Shown: one piece after another, positions 1 through 8,806 of the stretch
Layout of the letters: the number at the start of each line of letters is the position of its first letter
Numbering within the stretch: the first letter of the stretch is position 1
NCBI RefSeq assembly: GCF_036421915.1
Contig: NZ_JAZGOM010000002.1
DNA length: 64,000 nucleotides
Strand: one strand, 5' to 3'
Origin: Georgenia_A wangjunii
GTDB taxonomy: Bacteria > Actinomycetota > Actinomycetes > Actinomycetales > Actinomycetaceae
The notes under the pieces: generated by a model
Told to the model about the DNA's origin: nothing
Databases searched by the model: none
What the model saw: the letters and a program-made list of their open reading frames with translations, nothing else
Program-made: the position numbers and the translations under genes

Positions 1-1308
1 GGTCATCTCGCAGTCGCACATGATCCGCGCGAGCTCGCTCAGCGGGACGATCGAGCCGTCCTCGAGGACGGCGGGTGCGACGTCGGGAAGGGCGGGCAGG
101 GGCCCGAGCGGCGGGAGTCGCCACGTTCCGGCGCCGGGGGCTCCGTCCGCCTCGGCCACCAGGTTCGGCGTGTCGATGCCGGCGCCGGGACCACCGCTGT
201 CGGGGCGGTAGAAGGAGTGGCCGGGCTCGTCCGGCCCTGGGGGTGGGGTGGTGAGGACGCGGTCGAGGTGGGCGCGGTGGCGGACGAGGTCGGTCCAGGT
301 GTCTTCGGTGACGAGCAGGGCCAGGTGGGGGCGGATCTGGGCGCCGTTGCGGTCGGCGCCGACCTGCCGGACGCGGGCGGCCATGGTCACGAGGGCGGCG
401 GCGCGGCGCTGCTCGCGGGTGCGGGTGTCGTCCTTGGCCGGTGTGCCGACGATCGCGTCGATCGCGGTGTCGACCATCGTGCCGTCGACGTCGTCGAGGA
501 AGAACTCACCCTTGCGCCCACCGCCCTGGCGGCGCACCGTGAAGGAGCGGCGGGCGCGGACGGCGTCGAAGCTGGCCTGCGCCGCGGCGGCGTCGATCGC
601 CGCGGCCCGGGTGCGGGCGGTCTTGGCGAGCTCGGGGGCGGGGACGGTGGCGGCGAGGTCGAGGAGCTCGGTGCCCAGGTCCCCGTCCAGGGCGTCCTTG
701 ACCTCGGCCGAGGCGTGCTCCCGCAACCTTGTCAGCGTCCGGGCGTGCTCGAGGGTGATCGTGCCGTCCTGGACCGCGTCGGCGACGCCGGGCATCGCGT
801 CCAGGCCCTCGGCCAGGCCGAGCTCCCCGGCGGCGGCGCCGCGCCCGGTGCCGGTGGTGCGGGAGCGCCAGTCGGTGAAGTCCCGGTCCCGCGAGCTGCC
901 CCACGCCCCGTCCTCCTTGTGCGCGAGGAGCACCTGCCCCCGGAACACCGTCACGTCGCGGACGATCGCGTCCAGGGAACCGATGACCTCTTCCCGCTCG
1001 GCCCGCGCCCACCCGACCGCCGACGCACCCGGCGCGGCCTCCCGTAGCCCCGCCAACGCCGCGCGCACCGCGGCCACCAGCTCCGCCGGTGAGGCTGGGG
1101 CGCCACGCGGTGAGGGGTCGGCGGACGGTGAGCCGGTGCGTGCGGCAGGTCCGGCGGCGGGGCCTGCCGCACCAAACGGCGAGCCGAGCGGCCCGGACGA
1201 GGGGCCTCGCCCATCCGCAAGCCCGGTGTCGGGACGATGAGGGTGACGAGGCATCGTGAGGAGATCGGGGCACTCGTGCGGCCCACCGGCCTTCGGCGTC
1301 GCCGCCAT
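1..1308 (-). CDS. DUF222 / HNH endonuclease family protein (13E12-type), C-terminus cut by window edge
   Basis: The first 436 codons of a gene that runs off the left edge. The ATG at 1308 is preceded by a strong GGAGGTGAG ribosome site. After a Pro/Ala-rich N-terminus of about 80 residues comes the DUF222 body, including WGSSRDRDFTDWRS and the helix VQDGTITLEHARTLTRLREH. The visible end, IVPLSELARIMCDCEMT, is the segment that normally leads into the C-terminal HNH nuclease domain, which is outside the window. DUF222/HNH proteins are multicopy, transposon-like genes in Actinomycetota and their role is poorly known; a DNA nuclease is the family expectation. An AT-rich patch around 1337-1346 (CATATAGGC on the minus strand) may be its promoter. 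No other gene points into it. Confidence 0.85.
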   Translation of the reverse strand, partial: MAATPKAGGPHECPDLLTMPRHPHRPDTGLADGRGPSSGPLGSPFGAAGPAAGPAARTGSPSADPSPRGAPASPAELVAAVRAALAGLREAAPGASAVGWARAEREEVIGSLDAIVRDVTVFRGQVLLAHKEDGAWGSSRDRDFTDWRSRTTGTGRGAAAGELGLAEGLDAMPGVADAVQDGTITLEHARTLTRLREHASAEVKDALDGDLGTELLDLAATVPAPELAKTARTRAAAIDAAAAQASFDAVRARRSFTVRRQGGGRKGEFFLDDVDGTMVDTAIDAIVGTPAKDDTRTREQRRAAALVTMAARVRQVGADRNGAQIRPHLALLVTEDTWTDLVRHRAHLDRVLTTPPPGPDEPGHSFYRPDSGGPGAGIDTPNLVAEADGAPGAGTWRLPPLGPLPALPDVAPAVLEDGSIVPLSELARIMCDCEMT

Positions 1309-1459
1309 CGTCCTCACCTCCGCCCTACGTCGAACGCCTATATGGAAACTAGCTCTGACCACTGACATCGCCGCCGGGCCCTGTGCCACCTCGCGGGTCA
1401 GTCGCCGCCCGTCCCCGCCCGCTGCCGCCCGTCGGCGTCGCTGCCCCCGTCCCGCGCCC

Positions 1460-1550
1460 GCCGGCGGCAGTCGCCCGCTGCCGCTCGTCGGCCTCGCCGT
1501 CACCACCTCCGCGACCGCCGGCGGCAGTCACCGGCTGCCGCTCGTCGGCC
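1460..1550. repeat. Degenerate 57-bp tandem repeat in the intergenic region upstream of dxs
   Basis: The 411-base gap between the HNH gene and dxs carries no convincing gene. A 34-base segment at 1460-1493 recurs at 1517-1550 with two mismatches, giving a 57-base period. A weaker third copy lies around 1400-1440. Each copy contains CTGCCGCTCGTCGG. Nothing else was seen in this gap except a dxs promoter candidate at its right end. Confidence 0.6.
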
Positions 1551-1670
1551 CCGTCGCCTCCGGTCTCGCCGCCCGCCGCCCTCCGCGTCGGGGGTTCTCC
1601 CGCCGCACCCCCACCACCGGGCGACGCGCGCGTCACAGCGCGCTCCCTCGCCCGCCACGCCACCGGCGCC

Positions 1671-1676
1671 TACAGT
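1671..1676 (+). promoter_or_regulatory. Candidate -10 box (TACAGT) of dxs
   Basis: TACAGT fits the actinobacterial TANNNT -10 pattern and would give a leader of about 40 bases carrying a GGGAG ribosome site before the dxs ATG. No clear -35 is visible. Confidence 0.4.
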
Positions 1677-1719
1677 TGGAGGTCGGTGCACCGTCAGGTC
1701 GCCGGGACGGGAGACACGA

Positions 1720-3639
1720 ATGAGCCAGCTGGGACGCATCCGTCGGCCAGCCGATCTTCGGCAGCTGACGAGCGCGGAGCTGGACGAGCTGGCGAAGGAG
1801 CTGCGCGACTTCCTCGTCGACTCCGTCTCCCGCACGGGCGGGCACCTCGGCCCCAACCTCGGCGTCGTCGAGATGACGCTGGCGATCCACCGCGTCTTCA
1901 GCTCCCCGCGCGACCGCGTCGTCTTCGACACCGGGCACCAGGCGTACGTCCACAAGCTGATCACCGGCCGGCACGACTTCGAGCACCTGCGTCGCCGCGG
2001 AGGGCTCTCGGGCTACCCGAGCCGCGCCGAGTCGGACCACGACATCGTCGAGAACTCGCACGCGTCGACGGCCCTGTCGTGGGCGGACGGCATCGCGAAG
2101 GCGCACGAGCTCGCGGGGCTGCGCGACCGGCACGTCGTCGCCGTCATCGGCGACGGCGCGCTCACCGGCGGCATGGCCTGGGAGGCGCTCAACAACATCG
2201 CCGAGGGCCAGGACCGGCGTCTCATCATCATCGTCAACGACAACGGACGCTCCTACGCGCCGACCATCGGCGGCCTCGCCCACCACCTCGACGCCCTCCG
2301 CACGGCCAGCGGCTACGAGAAGGTGCTCGGGTGGGGGAAGCGCACCCTCCAGGGAAGCGGGACACCGGGCCGCGTCACCTACGACGCGCTCCACGCGGTC
2401 AAGAAGGGCCTCAAGGACGTCCTCGCCCCCCAGGGCCTGTTCGAGGACCTCGGCCTGAAGTACATCGGCCCCGTCGACGGCCACGACACCGCTGCGATGG
2501 AGTTCGCCCTCCGCCGTGCCAAGGCCTTCGGTGGCCCCGTCATCATCCACGCCATCACGGAGAAGGGCCGTGGTTACGTCCCCGCTGAGTCCGACGTCGT
2601 CGACCGCTTCCACGCCGTCGGCGTCATCCACCCCGAGACCGGGCTGCCCGTGGCGCCCAGCCGGTTCGGATGGACATCGGTGTTCGCCGAGGAGATCGTC
2701 GAGATCGCCCGCCAGCGCTCGGACATCGTCGCCGTCACCGCAGCCATGCTCGCTCCGGTGGGCCTGGCCCCCTTCGCCGAGGAGTTCGGCGAGCGCGTCT
2801 TCGACGTCGGCATCGCCGAGCAGCACGCCATCACCTCGGCGGCCGGCATGGCGTTCGCCGGCCTGCACCCGGTCATCGCCCTCTACGCGACCTTCCTCAA
2901 CCGCGGGTACGACCAGCTCCTCATGGACGTCGCGCTGCACAAGGCCGGCGTCACGTTCGTCCTCGACCGGGCCGGCCTCACGGGGGACGACGGCGCGAGC
3001 CACAACGGCATGTGGGACATGGCGCTCCTGCGGACGGTCCCGGGCCTGCGCCTCGCCGCCCCCCGCGACGAGGACACGCTGCGCGCCGAGCTGCGCGAGG
3101 CGGTCGCCGTCGAGGACGCGCCGACAGTCCTGCGCTACCCGAAGGGCGCGCTCCCGGAGCCGCTGCCCGCGCTCGCCCGCGAGGGGACGCTCGACGTCCT
3201 CGCCCGCTCCGCCGGGGACGGCGACGCACGCGTGCTCGTCGTTGGTATCGGCTCGATGGCGCCGACCGCCGTCGAGGTCGGGGCTGCCCTCGCGGCCCAG
3301 GGGATCGGTTCGACCGTCGTCGACCCGCGCTGGGTCCTGCCGGTGGCACCGGATCTGCTCGACATGGCGGGGAGGTACGACCTCGTCGTCACGATCGAGG
3401 ACGGCCTCGCCAGCGGTGGGATCGGCTCGGCTGTGCGTGACGCTCTCGCGGACCGGGGTGACTTCCGGCCCGTCCAGACCCACGGCGTGCCGCTCGCCTT
3501 CCTCGAGCACGCGACGCGTGCGCAGCTCATCGAGGACTTCCGCATGCGCGCGCAGGACGTCGCGCGCGAGGCCGCTGCGACCGTCCTCGCCCTCGGTGCC
3601 GAGAGCCTCACGCCCGCGGAGCGCGCCGCCAAGCGCTGA
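1720..3639 (+). CDS. dxs: 1-deoxy-D-xylulose-5-phosphate synthase
   Basis: Condenses pyruvate and glyceraldehyde 3-phosphate to DXP, the first step of the MEP isoprenoid pathway, using thiamine diphosphate in the cytosol. The protein has 639 residues, as usual for the family. Visible landmarks are DTGHQAYVHK (His73), the thiamine-binding GDGALTGG from residue 144, the catalytic GIAEQHA (Glu367) and DRAGLTGDDG near residue 415, followed by the C-terminal transketolase domain. The ATG start follows GGGAGACACGA. It stands alone, with a repeat-bearing spacer before pflB. The encoded RNase D gene often found beside dxs in actinobacteria is about 7 kb away here. Confidence 0.97.
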   Translation: MSQLGRIRRPADLRQLTSAELDELAKELRDFLVDSVSRTGGHLGPNLGVVEMTLAIHRVFSSPRDRVVFDTGHQAYVHKLITGRHDFEHLRRRGGLSGYPSRAESDHDIVENSHASTALSWADGIAKAHELAGLRDRHVVAVIGDGALTGGMAWEALNNIAEGQDRRLIIIVNDNGRSYAPTIGGLAHHLDALRTASGYEKVLGWGKRTLQGSGTPGRVTYDALHAVKKGLKDVLAPQGLFEDLGLKYIGPVDGHDTAAMEFALRRAKAFGGPVIIHAITEKGRGYVPAESDVVDRFHAVGVIHPETGLPVAPSRFGWTSVFAEEIVEIARQRSDIVAVTAAMLAPVGLAPFAEEFGERVFDVGIAEQHAITSAAGMAFAGLHPVIALYATFLNRGYDQLLMDVALHKAGVTFVLDRAGLTGDDGASHNGMWDMALLRTVPGLRLAAPRDEDTLRAELREAVAVEDAPTVLRYPKGALPEPLPALAREGTLDVLARSAGDGDARVLVVGIGSMAPTAVEVGAALAAQGIGSTVVDPRWVLPVAPDLLDMAGRYDLVVTIEDGLASGGIGSAVRDALADRGDFRPVQTHGVPLAFLEHATRAQLIEDFRMRAQDVAREAAATVLALGAESLTPAERAAKR

Positions 3640-3753
3640 CAGCCCGGGCGCGAACTACGGCGTGCCGACGGCGGCCGCGGCGGGGACGGCGGCGTGCCGA
3701 GGCGTGCCACGGTGGCTCGTCGCGGCCCCCGACGGCGGTCGGTCCAGAGCCTG

Positions 3754-3903
3754 TGGCGCCCCGTCGCCGTCGGCTGGGCACCAATGGCGCCCCGTCGCCC
3801 GGCTGGGCACCGATGGCGCCCGTCGCCGTCGGCTGGGCACCAACGGCGCCCCGTCGCCCGGCGCGGAGCATCCCTGGCGCCCCGTCGCCCAGCCGCACGC
3901 ACC
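3754..3903. repeat. Five-unit tandem repeat (29-31 bp) between dxs and pflB
   Basis: The 364-base gap 3640-4003 contains five head-to-tail units starting at 3754, 3785, 3814, 3844 and 3875. Each begins with (T/C)GGCGCCCCGTCGCC. The first three continue into CGGCTGGGCACC, while the fourth and fifth diverge in the second half. Unit lengths vary (31, 29, 30, 31 bases), so the array does not preserve a reading frame and is probably not coding. No gene is supported in this gap, and no clear pflB promoter was found. Confidence 0.75.
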
Positions 3904-4003
3904 TGTGACCACCGACACGTGGCGGTGCGGTCCTTGGTCCCACGGCTCGTGGCCGTCGGCTTCGTACGGTGGTATCACCGCAGATCCCCACCGGGAGGCA
4001 GCC

Positions 4004-6274
4004 ATGGCTAGCACCGTCCACGAGACCCCGTCCGTCGAGCAGCAGCGCACCGACGCGTGGCGCACGTTCGCGTCCGGACCCTGGCAGGACCAGATCGACG
4101 TCCGCGACTTCATCCAGCGCAACTACACCCCGTACTCCGGCGACGCGAGCTTCCTCGCCGGCCCGACGGAGCGGACCACCGGCATCTGGGCCCGCCTCTC
4201 GGCGATGTTCCCCGAGGAGCGCGAGAAGGGCGTCTACGACGTCGACGCGACGACGCCGTCGTCCATCACCGCCCACGCGCCCGGCTACATCGACCAGGAC
4301 AACGAGCTCATCGTCGGCCTCCAGACCGACGCCCCGCTCAAGCGCGCGATCATGCCGTACGGCGGCTGGCGCATGGTCGAGACCTCGCTCAAGACGTACG
4401 GGTACGAGGTCGACCCGGTCCTGCGCGAGATCTTCACGACGTACCGCAAGACCCACAACGCCGGCGTCTTCGACGTCTACCCCCCGGACGTCCGCGCGGC
4501 CCGCAGCGCCCACATCGTCACCGGCCTGCCCGACGCCTACGGCCGCGGCCGCATCATCGGCGACTACCGCCGCGTGGCCCTCTACGGCGTCGACGCGCTC
4601 ATCGCCGCGAAGAAGGACGAGCGCGCTGAGCTCGACGCCCAGCGCTCTGTCGAGGACGTCATCCGTGACCGCGAGGAGAACGCCGAGCAGATCCGCGCGC
4701 TCGCCGAGCTCAAGCAGATGGCCGCGTCCTACGGCTACGACATCTCCCGCCCCGCCCGCAGCGCGTACGAGGCCGTCCAGTGGCTCTACTTCGCCTACCT
4801 CGGGGCCGTCAAGGAGCAGAACGGCGCCGCGATGTCGCTCGGCCGGGTCTCGACCTTCCTCGACGTCTTCCTCGAGCGTGACCTCGTCGCGGGCGTCCTC
4901 ACCGAGGCCCAGGCCCAGGAGCTCATCGACGACTTCGTCATCAAGCTGCGCATCGTCCGCTTCCTGCGGACACCCGAGTACGACGAGCTGTTCTCCGGCG
5001 ACCCGACGTGGGTGACGGAGTGCATCGGCGGCATGGGCAGCGACGGGCGGCCGCTCGTCTCGCGGACCTCCTTCCGCATGCTCCAGACGCTGTACAACCT
5101 CGGCCCCGCCCCCGAACCGAACCTCACCGTCCTGTGGAGCGAGGCGCTGCCCGAGGGCTTCAAGCGCTTCTGCGCGCAGGTCTCCATCGACACCTCGGCC
5201 ATCCAGTACGAGTCCGACGAGCTCATCCGGCCCGCCTGGGGTGACGACGCCGGCATCGCCTGCTGCGTGTCCGCCATGGCGATCGGCAAGCAGATGCAGT
5301 TCTTCGGGGCCCGCGTCAACATCGCCAAGGCTCTCCTCTACGCCATCAACGGTGGCCGGGACGAGAACTCGGGCGAGCAGGTCGCGCCCCTGAGCGAGCC
5401 GGTCACCGGCGACGTCCTCGACTACGACGAGGTCCTGGGCAAGTACGACACCCTCCTCGACTGGCTCGCCGCGACGTACGTCGACGCGCTCAACTGCATC
5501 CACTACACGCACGACAAGTACGCCTACGAGCGCCTCGAGATGGCCCTGCACGACAAGGAGGTGCTGCGCACGATGGCCTGCGGGATCGCCGGCCTCAGCG
5601 TCGCCGCCGACTCCCTCTCGGCGATCAGGTACGCCCGCGTCCGCCCCGTCCGCAACGCCGACGGCCTCGTCGTCGACTACGAGACCGAGGGCGACTTCCC
5701 GACCTTCGGCAACGACGACGACCGCGTGGACGCCATCGCCGTCATGCTCGTCGAGCGCTTCATGGCGAAGATCCGGGCGCTGCCGACCTACCGAGACGCC
5801 CTCCACACCCAGTCCGTCCTGACGATCACGTCGAACGTCGTCTACGGCAAGCACACGGGCAACACCCCGGACGGCCGTCGCACGGGCGAGCCCTTCGCTC
5901 CCGGCGCGAACCCCATGAACGGGCGTGACACCCACGGCATGCTCGCCTCGGCGCTCTCGGTGGCCAAGCTTCCCTACGCGGACGCGCAGGACGGCATCTC
6001 GCTGACGAACACGGTCGTGCCGTCCGGTCTCGGCCGCACGCCCGAGGAGCAGGCGACCAACCTCGTCGGCCTCCTCGATGCGTACATGAGTTCTTCCGGG
6101 TACCACATGAACGTCAACGTCCTCAACCGGGACACCCTCTACGAGGCCATGGAGCACCCGGAGAACTACCCGCAGCTGACGATCCGGGTCTCCGGCTACG
6201 CGGTCAACTTCGTCCGGCTCACGCGCGAGCAGCAGCTCGACGTCATCTCGCGGACGTTCCACGGGGCGCTGTGA
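4004..6274 (+). CDS. pflB: Formate C-acetyltransferase (pyruvate formate-lyase)
   Basis: Glycyl-radical enzyme converting pyruvate and CoA to acetyl-CoA and formate during anaerobic growth. The ATG at 4004 has GGGAGGCAGCC upstream and gives 756 residues, close to the 760 of the E. coli enzyme. The catalytic cysteine pair is IACCVS (Cys420-Cys421), and the radical-bearing glycine is in RVSGYAV (Gly731) near the C-terminus. The open frame continues far upstream of 4004, but that stretch is the intergenic repeat and lacks family similarity. The activase gene follows after 66 bases, so the two are probably co-transcribed. With adhE at 16599 this indicates mixed-acid/ethanol fermentation. Confidence 0.97.
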   Translation: MASTVHETPSVEQQRTDAWRTFASGPWQDQIDVRDFIQRNYTPYSGDASFLAGPTERTTGIWARLSAMFPEEREKGVYDVDATTPSSITAHAPGYIDQDNELIVGLQTDAPLKRAIMPYGGWRMVETSLKTYGYEVDPVLREIFTTYRKTHNAGVFDVYPPDVRAARSAHIVTGLPDAYGRGRIIGDYRRVALYGVDALIAAKKDERAELDAQRSVEDVIRDREENAEQIRALAELKQMAASYGYDISRPARSAYEAVQWLYFAYLGAVKEQNGAAMSLGRVSTFLDVFLERDLVAGVLTEAQAQELIDDFVIKLRIVRFLRTPEYDELFSGDPTWVTECIGGMGSDGRPLVSRTSFRMLQTLYNLGPAPEPNLTVLWSEALPEGFKRFCAQVSIDTSAIQYESDELIRPAWGDDAGIACCVSAMAIGKQMQFFGARVNIAKALLYAINGGRDENSGEQVAPLSEPVTGDVLDYDEVLGKYDTLLDWLAATYVDALNCIHYTHDKYAYERLEMALHDKEVLRTMACGIAGLSVAADSLSAIRYARVRPVRNADGLVVDYETEGDFPTFGNDDDRVDAIAVMLVERFMAKIRALPTYRDALHTQSVLTITSNVVYGKHTGNTPDGRRTGEPFAPGANPMNGRDTHGMLASALSVAKLPYADAQDGISLTNTVVPSGLGRTPEEQATNLVGLLDAYMSSSGYHMNVNVLNRDTLYEAMEHPENYPQLTIRVSGYAVNFVRLTREQQLDVISRTFHGAL

Positions 6275-6340
6275 AGCGTGGCCGGACCGGCTGACCCCGC
6301 CCGGCCTGCACGGCCCGGCGTCGATCGAGAGGATGGAGCG

Positions 6341-7243
6341 ATGACCCAGCACACGGTGCGCGTCTCCGGCGTCGTCGCCCCCGACGGGATCAACGGCGAG
6401 TACGTCGCCGTCCCCGAGGACGCCGTGCCACGGTTGCGGGCCTCGGCCGGGACGGCGGGGATCGCCACGGTCGACGGGATGAGCCACGCCGAGCACCTCG
6501 CCGCGGTCCGGGCCGGCGACATCGGCTCCATGCACTCGTGGGAGCTCGTCACGGCGGTCGACGGTCCCGGCACGCGCCTCACCGTCTTCCTCGCCGGGTG
6601 CCCCCTGCGGTGCCTGTACTGCCACAACCCCGACACCCTGAGGATGAAGGACGGCGAGCCCGTCGAGGTGACCGAGCTCCTCGCGCGCGTGAAGCGCTAC
6701 GTCCCGGTCTTCCGGGCCACGGGCGGCGGGCTCACCGTCTCCGGCGGCGAGCCGCTCATGCAGCCCGCGTTCCTCACGCGACTCCTGCAGGGGGCGAAGG
6801 AGCTCGGCGTCCACACGACGGTCGACACGTCCGGGTTCCTCGGCGCGCACGCGAGCGATGCCCTCCTCGACGCCGTCGACCTCGTCCTCCTCGACGTCAA
6901 GTCCGGCCTCCCCGAGACCTACCACCGCACGACGGGGCGCGAGCTCGCCCCCACCCTCGACTTCGGCCGCCGTCTCGCCGCCCGCGGCACCGAGATGTGG
7001 GTCCGCTACGTCCTCGTCCCGGGCCTCACCGACGCTCCCGACAACGTCGCCGCTGCGGCTGACTACGTCGCCTCGCTGGCCACCGTCACCCGTGTCGAGG
7101 TCCTCCCGTTCCACCAGATGGGGCGGGACAAGTGGGAGCGCCTCGGGATGACCTACCAGCTGGGGGACACGCCCGCGCCGACGGCGGACCTCACCGAGCG
7201 CGTGCGAGGGCAGTTCCGCGCCCGAGGGCTCACCGTCTACTGA
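6341..7243 (+). CDS. pflA: Pyruvate formate-lyase-activating enzyme (radical SAM)
   Basis: Generates the glycyl radical on PflB using S-adenosylmethionine and a 4Fe-4S cluster. The cluster motif CPLRCLYC (Cys87, Cys91, Cys94) follows TAVDGPGTRLTVFLAG, typical of PflA. Also visible are TVSGGEPLMQ and LLDVKS. The ATG at 6341 has GAGAGGATGGAG upstream and gives 300 residues, about 55 more than E. coli PflA. The extra N-terminal part holds no recognised motif. An internal ATG at 6479 would give 254 residues, closer to the usual length, but has a weaker ribosome site. It is convergent with the exporter gene at 7262, only 18 bases away. Confidence 0.95.
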   Translation: MTQHTVRVSGVVAPDGINGEYVAVPEDAVPRLRASAGTAGIATVDGMSHAEHLAAVRAGDIGSMHSWELVTAVDGPGTRLTVFLAGCPLRCLYCHNPDTLRMKDGEPVEVTELLARVKRYVPVFRATGGGLTVSGGEPLMQPAFLTRLLQGAKELGVHTTVDTSGFLGAHASDALLDAVDLVLLDVKSGLPETYHRTTGRELAPTLDFGRRLAARGTEMWVRYVLVPGLTDAPDNVAAAADYVASLATVTRVEVLPFHQMGRDKWERLGMTYQLGDTPAPTADLTERVRGQFRARGLTVY

Positions 7244-7261
7244 GCCGCGGGAGGTGCCGCC

Positions 7262-7975
7262 TCAGGGCGTGCGGCGGCGGAGCGTCGCGGCCCCGAGGAG
7301 GAGCACCCCGACGATGACGGCGACGAGCACGGTGAGCTCGAGCCACAGGTCGGGTGACGCCTCGGTCGCGACCTCGTTCATGGCGTCCACCGCGTAGGAC
7401 AGCGGCAGGGCGTTCGACACGTACTCCAGCGTGCGGGGCATCTCGTCGCGCGGGACGAGCAGGCCGCACAGGAAGAACTGCGGGAGGACGACAGCGGGCA
7501 TGAACTGCACGGCCTGGAACTCGGTGCTGGCGAAGGCCGACACCGACAGGCCCAGCGCGACGCCGAGGAGCGCCGAGAGGACGGCGACGAGGACGAGCAA
7601 CCACCACGGTCCCGCGGTCTGGAGCCCGAGCGGGCCGAGCGCGAGGGCTGAGGCCACGAGCGCCTGCACGGCGGCGATCGAACCGAGGGCGAGGGCGTAC
7701 CCGAGGAGGAAGGAAGCCTTGCCGAGCGGCAGCGTGAGGAGCCGCTCGAGCGTCCCCGAGCGCCGTTCGCGCAGCGTCGTCACCGAGGTGATGAGGAACA
7801 TGATGACGACCGGGAAGAGGGTGAGCAGCGCCGGCCCGACCCGCTGGAAGACCGGGCCGCCGTCGTAGACCCACCACAGCAGCGTGAGGAGCACGGCGGG
7901 GACGACGACGATCATCGCGATGGTCCGCGGGTCGTGCCGGAGCTGGGCGAGGACGCGCAGGGCCGTGGGGATCAC
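7262..7975 (-). CDS. ABC-2 type transporter permease
   Basis: Membrane subunit of a two-component ABC exporter. The 237-residue protein has about six hydrophobic segments, beginning at MIVVVPAVLLTLLWWV, and the ABC-2 signature area TLRERRSGTLERLLTLP after the second segment. LCGLLVPRDEMP near residue 180 is typical of drug- and polyketide-exporting permeases. Its start overlaps the end of the upstream ATPase gene by four bases (ATGA type), so the pair is translationally coupled. The substrate cannot be read from the sequence. Confidence 0.88.
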   Translation of the reverse strand: MIPTALRVLAQLRHDPRTIAMIVVVPAVLLTLLWWVYDGGPVFQRVGPALLTLFPVVIMFLITSVTTLRERRSGTLERLLTLPLGKASFLLGYALALGSIAAVQALVASALALGPLGLQTAGPWWLLVLVAVLSALLGVALGLSVSAFASTEFQAVQFMPAVVLPQFFLCGLLVPRDEMPRTLEYVSNALPLSYAVDAMNEVATEASPDLWLELTVLVAVIVGVLLLGAATLRRRTP

Positions 7976-8703
7976 GGTCGCCCGCCCGGTGCGGTGACGA
8001 GGGCGAGGAAGGCGGCGTCCGCCGTCGTCGTCCCGGTGCGTGCGAGGAGGGCGCTGAGCGGCCCGTCGGTGAGGACCTTCCCCTCGCGGAGCAGCACGAG
8101 GGTGTCGCAGCGCTGCGCCTCGTCCATGACGTGCGAGGAGACGAGGATCGTCGTGCCGCCGTCAGCCACGTCGGTGAACGTGCCCCACAGCGACTCGCGG
8201 ATCGCGGGGTCGAGGCCCACGGTGGGCTCGTCGAGGACGAGGAGGTCCGGCCGACCGAGGAGGGCTGCAGCGAGCGAGACGCGGGACCGCTGGCCGCCGG
8301 AGAGCGCGCCCACGAGGCGGCGTCGTTGGGCCTCGAGGCCGACGGTCGTCGTCACGGCGTCGACGTCGGCTGCGCCGTCGCCGCGCACGCCGAGGACGCG
8401 CGCGAAGTAGCGGAGGTTCTCCTCGACGGTGAGATCGGGGTAGACGCTCGGCGCCTGGGTGACGTAGCCGACGCGGCGACGCAACTCACGGCTCCCGGCC
8501 GGCCGGCCCAGGACGCTCACCGTCCCGCCGGCGAGGACCTGGACGCCGAGGATCGACCGGATGAGGGTCGTCTTGCCCGATCCGGACGGGCCGAGCAGCC
8601 CCGTGATCTTGCCGGCCGGGACCTCGAGACTCACGCCGTCGAGCGCCACTGCGCCGCCCCGCACGACGCGGAGGTCGCGGACCGTCACCGCTGAGCGCGC
8701 CAT
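7972..8703 (-). CDS. ABC transporter ATP-binding protein (exporter)
   Basis: Energises the permease encoded immediately downstream. The 243-residue nucleotide-binding domain has Walker A GPSGSGKTT (residues 38-46), the signature LSGGQRSRVSLAAALL, Walker B LLVLDEP and a switch histidine in VSSHVMDE. The C-terminal tail is short, with no extra domain. TACTGT lies five bases before the ATG at 8703 (minus strand), which suggests a leaderless or nearly leaderless transcript. The 103 bases to the fadJ-like gene hold nothing else recognisable. Resembles drug/antibiotic exporters of the DrrA type; the substrate is unknown. Confidence 0.9.
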   Translation of the reverse strand: MARSAVTVRDLRVVRGGAVALDGVSLEVPAGKITGLLGPSGSGKTTLIRSILGVQVLAGGTVSVLGRPAGSRELRRRVGYVTQAPSVYPDLTVEENLRYFARVLGVRGDGAADVDAVTTTVGLEAQRRRLVGALSGGQRSRVSLAAALLGRPDLLVLDEPTVGLDPAIRESLWGTFTDVADGGTTILVSSHVMDEAQRCDTLVLLREGKVLTDGPLSALLARTGTTTADAAFLALVTAPGGRP

Positions 8704-8806
8704 GACTCACAGTAGAACCGCTGCGGCGGCCGGCGGAAGGCGCGGGGAGACCACGCCGTGCCGGCGTTCGGGCCCCGCACGTCCTGCGGCGGCGGCGCCC
8801 GCCCCC

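Noticed and set aside
217..1240. Plus-strand open frames at the left edge
   Set aside because: Antisense to the DUF222 gene, which has a ribosome site and family motifs.
1633..3510. Long minus-strand open frame opposite dxs
   Set aside because: Exact antisense of dxs with Asp/Val/Gly-rich, low-complexity translation; an effect of high GC.
3667..4003. Repeat-encoded peptide (VGWAPMAPRRPAGH type) upstream of pflB
   Set aside because: Unit lengths are not multiples of three and there is no ribosome site or conserved start, so the array is treated as non-coding.
3608..7114. 1,168-codon minus-strand open frame
   Set aside because: Antisense to pflB and pflA, which are certain; composition is that of a shadow frame.
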